Below, one piece after another: positions 44,521 to 53,841 of a DNA stretch of 64,000 bases (position 1 is its first letter; every line of letters begins with the position of its first letter). A program made the translations under genes and the position numbers. The stretch spans positions 45,185,193-45,249,192 of the forward strand of contig OY986439.1 in NCBI GenBank assembly GCA_963920525.1. The letters are read 5' to 3'. Source of the DNA: Dichetophora obliterata. Lineage: Eukaryota > Arthropoda > Insecta > Diptera > Sciomyzidae. The notes below the pieces were generated by a model. The model was not told where the DNA came from, searched no databases, and saw nothing but the letters and a program-made list of their open reading frames with translations.

Positions 44521-45700
44521 TCGTGTTTTAAACTCACGTCGTGAAAGTAACGCCTCAACTGGCCCACCATCCACCGACCCCATTGGCAGCATACACAATC
44601 TCCAATTGGACATTATGGACGATATTGTACAGTCGCGTAAGGCGCGCATGAAACTCTGGACTACGAGCAACGAGAAAGTCTGCGAGGTGCAGACTCTGGA
44701 TGAAGTAGGTGGCAGCACGCCACAACGCTATACAAATCGGCGCTACTCAGAATGTGTTTCAGCGGCTACAACTCCAGCATCCTCCTTTCGACGCGCCTCC
44801 GAGCATCCGGCGATTATTTCACCCTGTCTGCCCGCCCCAGGCAGCAATCGCAGCTCAACAAAGCGTAATAACAACAGTTCAACTGGGCTACTAGGCAGCC
44901 GCTCGAACATATCGTCGATATTTAGTACGCTTACCTCGTCTGCCATTGAGATACACAAGTGCGAGGACATGCCTGTAGCGGCCTCCACCAACTTTAGCAG
45001 TGCCACAGGCAAGACAAAAACCGGCGCAACCCTAGGCAGCACGCCAACCAACGCATCTGGCGCTATCTCGGCCAGCTGCTCTTCTAATCTGCTCGATCCG
45101 AATGCTGGCCGCTCAACGCGCTCCAACAGCTTCGACGTTTCGATACTCAACAACGCCAAACAGCTCGTCTCTGATGCGGGTAATGAAAGCACCGCTGCGC
45201 TCTCGGGTTGGTTTGCCAAGCGACATGAGCCAATGGCTCGGAAGAAAAGCATACGAAGCAAGAGCACCGCCATGGCCTTGTCCAAGGACATGTTGGAACG
45301 GTTGCAAAGCAAAGATGTGCTACGCGAAAGCAAGCCGAAGCTCAAGCCGCGCAGCAAGCAAAAGAGCTGGACTGATACCACGAAAGGCACGCTAGTAGAT
45401 GCTACCGTCATCGGCTCAGCCATAGAAGGCTTCTTGCGCAAGAGTTCCACTTCAGGTCCTTCAACAACGTCGAGCGGCACTAGTGGCAAACCCAACTCTA
45501 GCTCGGGCAGCAAAGGTGCTGTTAGCAAGGATACGAGTAGCAGTCACAGCAATGCAAGTCGTCGTAGTCGCACTCAAGCCCAGGCAACCAATGCTGTCCG
45601 TTCCACTTTGAACTGGTTTAGCAAAGCGGAGGAGGACGATTCAAAAGATACATGTGATGCCTCACTCTGCTCTACGCTAAAAGATCTCTTCGTGAAATAA
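44521..45700 (+). CDS. RRxS-rich host protein, exon 3 and stop (residues 148-540)
   Basis: After a 74-base intron (44447-44520, acceptor TTTCCCTTACAG) the frame runs to TAA at 45698-45700. The joined codon makes Ser148, then RVLNSRRESN (Ser157). A compact, possibly structured block follows (LQLDIMDDIVQSRKARMKLW, then KVCEVQTLDE), next RRYS and RRAS sites. A long Ser/Thr/Asn-rich low-complexity region comes next. Near residue 360 a conserved-looking basic segment has SGWFAKRHEP, MARKKSIRSKS and SKDMLERLQSKD. The tail ends STLNWFSKAEEDD and LCSTLKDLFVK. The total is 540 residues. It is probably an intracellular, largely disordered phosphoprotein; that is inference. Confidence 0.88.
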
Positions 45701-46290
45701 TTAAAGTTTAAATAAGTGGGTGGGCGTGGCGAAAGGCGTACATGGGGATAGGTAGGGAAAGGGGCAGGTACTACTGAAGGGGAAACATATATGCGCATCT
45801 TATTCTTATTCTCAATTAATATGTAAGTAATCATTAAAAATATTGTCGATAACATTGATGTCATAAACCATTGACTTGGTTTAACTTGGTTAAGTTGTAG
45901 CTCTTACGTAGAAAACATAATACACTCAAAGAGAAAATTATATGCAAGAATTTTGCACAATATGCACACAATTCTAAAATGTATTTAATATCCGACGGAG
46001 TTACAGCGTGAAGTCTTCTATAAGTTTGACACACTCTTATGCTTGAACACACTTTAATCGTTATATTAAGGGACCCTACCATCATTTGGACGATAAACTG
46101 TTTGCCTTTCGCCTAGGTAAGGCGAAAGCGATGCTTCTGGAAGATATTTAGGCGAGTTTCCTTTTGCGCGAAAAAAAAGTGATTCGATTATTTTACTTCT
46201 TGGTGATACATTTTGTTTTAAAAAAACAAAACACTACAGTTCCCCCTTTTTTTTCTTCTAGGGGAATAAAAAGTGATATCATTTAGGCGT
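45701..46290 (+). other. Probable 3' UTR of the host gene
   Basis: The region after the stop is non-coding on the + strand. A canonical AATAAA lies at 46265-46270, and ATTAAA-like words occur directly after the stop codon. The true cleavage site cannot be fixed from sequence. Confidence 0.4.
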
Positions 46291-46406
46291 TTTCAAAAAT
46301 TGGCTGTTTATTTTAAAGCAACTTTAACCCGAATCACCCTGTCGTTGCCATATGGCAACGCAAACACAAACACTTAAAATATGCTTATTTTAGTTTAGCA
46401 ATTGTC

Positions 46407-46480
46407 GGCCTTTGTAGTCTAGTGGAGAGTGCGCTAGACTATCAACCCAGAGGTCCTTGGTTCGAATCCAGGTTCGGGCA
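46407..46480 (+). tRNA. tRNA-like sequence, Asp(ATC)-type pseudogene or SINE head
   Basis: A 73-74 base segment keeps the invariant positions: A-box TAGTCTAGTGG, U33, anticodon ATC at 34-36, T54-T55-C56, A58 and C61 (GGTTCGAATCC). The T stem pairs (CTTGG/CCAGG), followed by TTCGGGCA. The acceptor stem pairs in only its first four positions, the D stem is weak and the anticodon stem has two mismatches. A TTTT pol III terminator follows at about 46486. The anticodon would decode GAU, but fly Asp tRNAs normally carry GTC. Most likely a tRNA pseudogene or tRNA-derived repeat. Confidence 0.4.
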
Positions 46481-46499
46481 TGGTTCTTTTCACTTTCTT

Positions 46500-48400
46500 T
46501 TTTCTTTCCTACATTTAAGAATTATGGAAAACTAAAAATCCACAACTAAATTGTGAAAAATGTGGAATTAGTGGACAGGTACTACTAAGGGCTGGAAATG
46601 CTTGCCGAAGTTAAGGCATAACACTAGCCTTGTTAAAAGCAATTCAAATTGTCTTTACGGTTGTTTCGCCTAATCAATAATTCCACGTATGGTTCCAATC
46701 AATTCCTCGAAATAATTGTGTTCAGGTCAAAGACCAAACCTTGTTTGTAAAAGGCGCATGCTTTTGATCTTTGATCTTTAAAAAAAAAACCATGTTATAT
46801 TTCCGTTAACAGGTCATTCAGAAAATTAAAAAAAAAATTTTCTCAGGGTGATTCCGGTTAAGCATTGCTCATTGGGAAAAATCGCTTTCTGCTTCTCAGT
46901 AAGAATAATTTTCTGCTCTTCTAGAAGATTTCGCCACGAGTGACTTTTTCTCCTACGAGAGAGCAGAAAGCGATAAAATGGCAAGCTCGCTAGAGAAAAA
47001 TTGTTCTTGAAGGAGAATCGCCGCTATCAGCTCTTCCGCTATACAAAATGCTGGTTGGTTGGGGAACATAACTTTTTATCAATTGAAATCTTTATGAATG
47101 TCATGTGGAATTTTTTTTTTTTGATTCGTTTCTTTTCTGTCGTAAATTTCAAAGTTCTCTTATAAAAAGCATGTAAAAGGTGATTCATTCTGCCTGTGCA
47201 TAGAGCTTTTGAGAATTACTTTGATTTTGCTACGGAAAGTGATGCTAAAAATAACTTTATCCAATCAACGTACAGTTGGGTATTGAAATGGGTATCAATT
47301 TGTCTAGAAGACTTTTCTATCTTTTGACATTATTTTTAATTAGAATGGGCTAAAAAAAAAACTGTCTGTCTCTCTGTTGGCGATTAAAGCCGAAGTTTTG
47401 AAGCTATCTTAATTAAATTTTATATTGAATCTTGTATCTTAAATACAAAGATCATGTAGGAAATGAATCAAATCGGATAAAAACCACACCTCTCCCATAC
47501 AAAGTGGTTTTTTTAAAATGGTAAAATCTTTTCAAATTCTACAAAACTTAATTTTTTACTTGCAATTATGCATATAAGCTAAAATATTTCAAATGCACTT
47601 GAAGTATGAAGTTCAACCAAATCGAGTGAAGATCATGCCTACCTTCCAAACAAAGTGACTTAATCAAAACTGAAAAATATCTTAAATTCAACAAAAAATA
47701 ACAAATGAACTTAAAACTCTGCACAAAGGTTTTGATTTTTAATATGCATTCTAAGTAATTAACGAAATCTATTTTGTGCTTTTTATTTGTTTTTATTTTC
47801 TCAAGAAAATCATAGATTTGTAACACGAAGCTATAGTAAAAAATTTAAATACCGCTAAAGTAAACAGCAATAACTCAACTTTTTTTTTTTAAATGTTCAT
47901 AGCTTACGATAATCAAAACAGTTTTTCTCAAAGCTACTCAATTCACAACTATATCTCTATTAACGTAGTAAAAACACTTTTTTTAATGTAAATTAAAATT
48001 GAATTAATTAAATATATGGAAGCACTGTTTAAAAAAAATTATAATGCGTTGCGAATTTTTTTTTTGAAATATTTAAAAGTCAATTCTCAACCATCATTGG
48101 ATTGTAAAAAATGGTCCACAACTTAATTTAAATAAAAGATTGCTCACACCACTTTTGTCATAATCAGTCTATAAATTTTTCTGGGATAATAAGCCTTAAA
48201 AATTATTATGACCCGCTTGATTAAAAAAAGTTTTAAAATTGTGAATGAACACGTTTGTCACTCAAAGTGAAGGAATTATGACTTTCAAAGCCTATTGCGG
48301 GAAAACGGTACACTATTTTCGACAATTCTATCACCTAGTGATGCTGAAATTTATTGCATGGGGTTCTAAAGTTTAAAGTTCACTACCACACTAAAGTAAA
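46500..48400. other. Gene-poor AT-rich stretch with hairpin and repeat fragments
   Basis: A hairpin at about 46883-46975 pairs ATCGCTTTCTGCT with AGCAGAAAGCGAT. The segment 47430-47700 contains CCTCTCCCATACAAAGTGG, the inverse of a repeat found at 51048 and 52855-53030. CAGGGTGATTCCGG near 46851 is an inverse of sequence near 46330. No coding exon was recognised. Confidence 0.4.
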
Positions 48401-48617
48401 GTTCACTACCACACGGTTAAAAACTTGGTCTAAATTTTAAACTTTTCTTAAATTACATATAGTGTTATCCTATTAAAAAAATACTTTTTAATTTAAGGTA
48501 AAGTTTAAAATTTTCAACTTAAAATAAATAAATTACTCTGATCATTTCATGGTTCGATCACACGTCCTCTAATATGCTGGTCCAACATCTTATACACTCG
48601 TCCAACTCAGTTGTTAA

Positions 48618-49893
48618 CTTTAGGATGTGCGACTGTTAAGGAGGCAGTTAGTGACCCTACAGGGCCTCGCGAGGCCCATAAATCATGGCCGGCTGTCTTT
48701 ACGATTTTCGTCCATCTAGATGTCCTCTCGCAAGCTGTGACTCTTTAAAAGTGTTGTTAGTCACTACATCTGTGTGTGGGTGTCATTTTTAGGGGGTCTC
48801 TTAAGAGGGTGAGGGGGTTAGGATGCCTTAAAAGTAAAATTCCTTTTTTTATGACACAAGTTAACTTTTGACTGATTTAAATATTTTTTTAAACACAAAT
48901 ATACAAAGACGAAAAATGCGGTAACGATCGTTGAACTGTTATGCTGAAATTATAACTATTCAGCAGCGTAGCCATGGAACTGACGAACTTTCTGCGTGGT
49001 GTCGTGTTCAAGGCATATAAATCTCTTTGCATTTTTTTTACACGACAAGAATATTTTGCGCCTCTTTTTGCCGTTCTGAGCATTGCACGACTCACAATCT
49101 TTCCGTTCCATATAATTCAGGTTAATGCAATTGTGTATGCAAGGTAGATTACCGAATTTATAAAATATTTTTTTTTTATAATTGACAGAAACATTGAATT
49201 GAAATTTGAACGTTGCTATTCATTGTCCCATTTTTCATGTGAAAGGTAACAAACTGGGACGTCAAAACCTTTAGAAATTCACGATGTTTATCCGTTTATA
49301 GATTTTTGGCACTCTTGAAAGAGCAGCAACTGAGCATCTGGTCCATAGTTCTGACACCTGCTTTATTTTCGTTGTAGTCCAGAAATTTATAAGGCTTGTT
49401 TTTCCAAAAGGATAATATTCTTCTTCATTCCTAAGATTTTTTAGGGCGGTCAGCAGCCTAAAAAACTGAAAACCAAGCTCTTCCCACACTTCGTCACTTA
49501 TTTCCGACATTTAAAATATTACGTACAATAAAAAATAAATATGTAATGTGATCATATGCACACAAGAGCTTTACACATATAGCGTAATAAAGTCGTCGAA
49601 CGTGATCGATTTTGCTTGAATATATTTTGATAAGCAGCTTACAGATATTTCGTATACATTTAACAGACGGGCCTCGTGAGGCCCAGTTGGTTCACTTACG
49701 TCCTTGTTATAAAAACAGATCCGTTTTTTTACGAAAGTAATGCAAATTCTTTTTAGTGTATTTTGTTACGTCTAGAAAACATTAGCGGTAGTTGGAAATA
49801 ATAAAATATTTCGGTGCTTAGAGCCAAGAAAATAAATTGACGACTTCTCAAAGTCACAATGGGCCTCGAAAAGCCCAGTCGCACATACTAGGG
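48618..49893 (-). mobile_element. Internally deleted piggyBac element
   Basis: TTAA at 48614-48617 and 49894-49897 flank CTTTAGGATGTGCGACTG and the inverse CCCTAGTATGTGCGACTG. Palindromic GGGCCTCGCGAGGCCC near 48660 recurs as GGGCCTCGTGAGGCCC near 49674 and, diverged, GGGCCTCGAAAAGCCC near 49860. Only the last part of the transposase remains, on the minus strand. Confidence 0.85.
48952..49510 (-). pseudogene. piggyBac transposase C-terminal remnant
   Basis: Near 49365 the minus strand reads DYNENKAGVRTMDQM, the third catalytic block, in which the usual catalytic Asp (GVD) has become Arg. A stop and frame change follow. From about 49110 to 48960 the frame reads ERKDCESCNAQNGKKRRKI, then CLEHDTTQKVRQF, the Cys-rich tail of the family, ending at TAG. 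Most upstream transposase sequence has been deleted. Confidence 0.75.
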
Positions 49894-50094
49894 TTAACAA
49901 GGTTTCGCTTATTTTGCATTATTTTGAATGCGAGTAAGTTTCTTTCAGAAACGTGGGTTCGAGACCCAGCTAAATTGAACTAAAGTAAGGATTAAAAAAT
50001 CGTACTTTTTGGATTGAAAATTCCTTTAAGCCAAAGTTTTGATTCAAAAGTAGTCCAAAATTTTTAACCGTGCATGATCTTAATAAATTTTCTT

Positions 50095-50880
50095 TTAATT
50101 AATGCTCACTTTTGCCTTAAAATACCCTATTGTGCATCATCAAAAAACTTGTGTGAACACGTGCATTGTCTTGATGAAAAACAATGTCTTTTCTCACGAG
50201 TTTTTTGTTAAGCTGATCCAAAAGACTATAATATTATTCAGAGTAAATGATAATCAATCAACAGAATATCTTTTGCATCTAGAAACACAGATGCAATAAC
50301 CTTTTTTGCCAATTATTCTTACTTCACCTGCTGCAGGTGAACAACCAGCTTTCGTACATTGCAAGCGCTCTTGTTTCAGTTAAGGATCTCGGTGTCTCAT
50401 CCAAGTCTCATCCATAGTTATAAAACGATGCACAAACTCTGTTTTATTCTGCTTAAAACGCTTCAAAATATGATGAGAAATATTTTTTATGCAGTTCTGT
50501 TGAATTGCTAATGCATGCGGATCTTACTTTCCGAACATTTTTTCATATGTAATTCTTCATGTAAAATAGGGAGTACTCGATCGTCTGATATTGCCTATGG
50601 ATCAGCTATTTCACGCTTAGTCAAACTTCGATCTCCACAAACAATATCATACACTTGCTCGATGATTTCTGGTGTTTATGCCCTTTTTGGTACGTCTACT
50701 ATGTAGTTCATCTTCAACGCTTGTACGAACATGTTTTAACTCTTAAACCTATCGATGCACAGTGGAAAATAAAGAAATAGATTCTTTTAACATTTTCACC
50801 ATTTTTGTATGAATTTCTGTTGCTGATAAGCCTACCAAAACAAAGAATTTTATCACTGCACGATATTCCATTTTTTCCAT
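50095..50880 (-). pseudogene. Mariner-family transposase relic
   Basis: On the minus strand the N-terminus reads MEYRAVIKFFVLVGLSATEI near 50875. It continues through a helix-turn-helix-like region with stops (TSVEDELHSRR), then fragments of the catalytic domain. Near 50160 a VFHQDNARVHTS block holds the second catalytic Asp. Many stops and frameshifts are present. Terminal repeats were not recognised. Confidence 0.75.
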
Positions 50881-51267
50881 TGTAAAAAATACACTGAGAC
50901 GTTAGCTTGTAAACAAATACTGAATTGACAGATCGATTAAAATTTTTTTGTGAGCTCAAATAAAAGGTGAATCCTTATGTCGAAAATATTAAATCATTGT
51001 GTTAAAGTTTTTGGAATTTCTAAAGGTTTTTCTCTTATAACGACGTTACTTTGTATGGTAGGTAGTCAGAATTTTTATTCGATTTTGTGTAATTTAATTT
51101 TAAGGGCCAATATTTCAGTGCGAGCTTAAGCTCTTGTCAAATTAAACAGAGGTTAAGTCATCAAAATTTGATGTTTAAACTTGGTCTAGGAAAAAAAGAA
51201 TCACACTATATGATAATTTAAGTCAATTTAACCAATGCTAAAATATCTAATTAGCAATTGTATTATT

Positions 51268-51914
51268 ACACAGTACGACAGTGGTTGGTACACATGAGAA
51301 ATTTTAACAGAATATGAAAACATACTATTATAAAAAGTTCTATTTAATTCTAGCCAGTTTTGAAAAGGAATGAAATTTGGATTTGTTTTTATTAAAAAAC
51401 AATTTTTTTCTCCACTAGACGGCACTATAATTTTCATGTAAAGTTAAAAAATAACCAAAAATGTACGAAATTCATTAAAAATACAATGTTGTTATTTTTA
51501 AATCCAATAACTAAAGTAGAATGTGCTTCGCTAGCCGGGAACTGCTTGATTTAGCGATATTTTTAATGAATTTCTTACATTTTTGGTTATTTTTTAAATT
51601 TACATTAAATTAAAGCACCATCTAACGGAGAAAAAAATTGTTTTTTTAATAAAAAAAAACCAAATTTTATTTTCTTTTCAAAACAGGCTCAAGCATTAAA
51701 ATCGTTTCACCCATTCAGTTTTTATAGAAATTTTTATAATAGTATTACATTACAAGTCAACCTCCACGGTCCTTCGAAGCTTAAAAGTTGATTTTCTCAA
51801 AATTCTGACGTGCTACAGCAAAACGCTAAGTATTCCTTTATTTTAAGCCTATTTTCATATTATGTTAACATTTCTCATGTGTACTCAAAAAAATTTGATT
51901 TTGTCGTACTGTGT
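51268..51914. mobile_element. Foldback element nested in 51104-52756
   Basis: The end ACACAGTACGACA is inverted at 51902-51914. Both arms contain GTACACATGAGAAATTTTAA-like and AATATGAAAA blocks. A second inner pair of arms at 51399-51487 and 51556-51640 carries TTTTTGGTTATTTTTTAA and CTCC-CTAGACGG words with their inverses. No protein is encoded. Confidence 0.72.
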
Positions 51915-52098
51915 TATAAGACGGAAAACTCTGAAGTTTTTAAAAAATTCAAATGATTTGGGTGTGGCGAACCGTATGATCATAAACACATAAGGTGTCT
52001 TTAGGAAGAGAAATAAAAAAATAGAAAAATGATGAATTGGAAAATTTTCATTTCGTGGCGTAGGCGTTCAACTTTAACGTAATGCACTTTTTTAATTA

Positions 52099-52397
52099 TA
52101 AATAAATAAACTGGCCATTTCAGCCCTTGAAAGGACTTTGACCTAGCTTCTCATTGATCAATTGTGTTGTGCGTGTTATTAAATGTTTGATCACAAATGA
52201 TCGAGAACTGGACCTACGTGTTTTATACCGATTCCGAACGGCTTATGTTCTCAAGGAGCTTTACATGGCAATTTTTACTCTCTGAGGTTTGCCATTGTCT
52301 GCAGAGAGGTGACGACCGAACAGAAAAATTAATTCAATTGAAAGAGACTTTCTGTCTGAGCTGGAAACACGCACTCTACCCACTAGGCTACGGCCGC
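52099..52397 (-). mobile_element. tRNA-derived SINE with 14-bp target duplication
   Basis: CACTTTTTTAATTA is duplicated exactly at 52085-52098 and 52398-52411. On the minus strand the element begins GGCGGCCGTAGCCTAGTGGG, with a very good pol III A-box, followed by GTAGAGTGCG. A weaker B-box-like GTTCGGTCGTC lies about 65 bases later. The 3' tail is a TTTATTTAT-rich stretch. Together these are the features of a tRNA-derived SINE moved by LINE machinery. A truncated older copy lies at 17619-17830. Confidence 0.82.
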
Positions 52398-52759
52398 CAC
52401 TTTTTTAATTACATTTTCTTTTTTCTTGATGTTTATAAAACAAAACACCTCACCTGAGTAACATTTTTCACTTTTTTTTTAATACTGCATTAACAGGCAC
52501 GAACAAGTAAACAAAAAGGATTAAAATGTCAATTTTTTTTTTTGAAAAAGCATACTTTTGGCTTTTTCACACTGTTGGAAGCAAAAGTTTTACAGTGGCT
52601 GAGGATTTTTGAGGAATTTTTTAAAAATGCTTTAATCGCGTATGATATATCATGCGTGTTCATTAATGGGTTAAACCCAGTTTAAGCGTCCATATTTGGT
52701 GAGTAAACCTCAGTTTAATTTAACTAGAGCTTAAGCTTGCACTGAAAAATTGGCCCTAA

Positions 52760-53110
52760 GAGTGCGTACTGGAGATAAAAGCTTATGTGAAAAATTTGAA
52801 GTAATTAAATTTATTTTTGTGGTGTAGCAAAAGATTTAATAATTTTTAATATAGTTACTTTGTATGGGAGGTTAGCGTTATTTTCATCTGATTTTAAAAA
52901 TTTTAATCTTAGAGTGCGTGCTTAAGATCAACGCATGTATGCAATATTTCAAGACATTAAACTAATGTTTACGGAGTTTTCAAATATTTTCCAGGTTTCA
53001 TATTGCCACTTTGTATGGGAGGTAGGCGTGTCTTTAATTTGATTTAAAATTTTATACATATTGTGCGTATTGAGATTAAAGCATGTGTGAAAAATTTCAT
53101 GTAATTTGAA
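52760..53110. repeat. Degenerate tandem repeat of about 130 bp
   Basis: Three related segments contain TTTGTATGGGAGGT(T)AGCGT, then ATTTTAAAATTTT-like sequence, then (T)GTGCGT-(T)GAGAT-AAGCATGTGTGAAAAATTT. The unit also occurs singly near 51048, and inverted near 47430-47700. Its source is unknown. Confidence 0.5.
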
Positions 53111-53629
53111 CCCTCGTCCGTCCTCCAAAAACTTTGTCGAATGGGTTTTCGCCTTTGTGACCTTATAAACAATGACTTTTCACCTGTTTAGAATATAGCT
53201 TAATAAAAACCAATAGATGTTTTATAATTTTTTGGAATGTTTGTTTTTATAATAAATCAAATTTATGGTTATACATGTTTAAAAGGATAAAAAAACTGCA
53301 AAACAAACATCTATTCTTGTAAAAAGACAGAAAAATCAAGGAAATGATACATTTTTTAAAGTTTAATTTATTTTTTGTGCAAGTATGGTACAACTTTACG
53401 GTGTCAAATGCAAAAAAGTTTGCCTTTCACCGCATATGGCAGCAGCACCACTTGTTCTTGGTCTAGGTGATCTTCCCGCAATGTATGAGTCAACAAGAGC
53501 CATTCCAAAAGTACATATAAAGGGGTGACTTTTTAAGCGTTTGGTTTTTGAAAATTTAAAAAAAAACACAGATTATTTTAAAAAAGTGAATGAAATATTT
53601 GTTTGAAGCGATACATCAATGCCTGACAT

Positions 53630-53836
53630 TTAGTTTTTTAAGTTTATTTTATGTAAATATTGCCCGCGGCTACGCCTGAGATGATCTATCTGTAAACTCC
53701 AATTTCGGCATACTTTTTCCAGCATTTCGGCCGGTATCTTACCTATGGCAGCTGTAATGTTGTCTTCTAGGAACGCAATTGTAGCTGGTTTGTCTCTGTA
53801 TATAAGTGACTTCACGTAGCGTTACATAAAATACAC
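53630..53836 (-). pseudogene. Mariner transposase, C-terminal part beyond the Transib
   Basis: Reading continues directly from the other half: a degenerate YFLWG block with one stop, then YVKSLIYRDKPATIAFLEDN, then IPAEMLEKVCRNW and HLRRSRGQYLHKINLKN with a stop at 53630. This is the usual C-terminus of this mariner group. The codons on the two sides of the insertion join in frame when one CAGTG copy is removed. Confidence 0.83.
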
Positions 53837-53841
53837 CAGTG

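Larger units (their letters stand above)
48412..50072. mobile_element. TIR element enclosing a shrunken piggyBac
   Basis: The left end CACGGTTAAAAACTTGGTC and the right inverse CACGGTTAAAAATTTTGGAC match over about 22 bases. A tRNA-like B-box (GGGTTCGAGACCC) lies near the right end and GGTTCGATCAC near the left. The piggyBac relic 48618-49893 occupies most of the interior. Confidence 0.5.
51104..52756. mobile_element. MITE-family element expanded by nested insertions
   Basis: The ends GGGCCAATATTTCAGTGCGAG and the inverse GGGCCAATTTTTCAGTGCAAG lie between TAA at 51101-51103 and TAA at 52757-52759, a 3-bp duplication typical of PIF/Harbinger-like elements. Both ends continue with AGCTTAAGCTC and a TTAAACTGAGGTT-type block, as in 38812-39049. 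The solo relative is only 238 bp. The extra 1.4 kb here is explained partly by a nested foldback (51268-51914) and a SINE (52099-52397). Confidence 0.8.

Noticed and set aside
44515..45528. Antisense reading frames within the host exon, up to 261 codons
   Set aside because: They mirror the sense exon with its GC-biased codons; splice sites and phase support the + strand only.
46407..46480. Functional tRNA-Asp gene
   Set aside because: Acceptor, D and anticodon stems are mismatched and an ATC anticodon is unexpected for Asp; kept only as a tRNA-like sequence.
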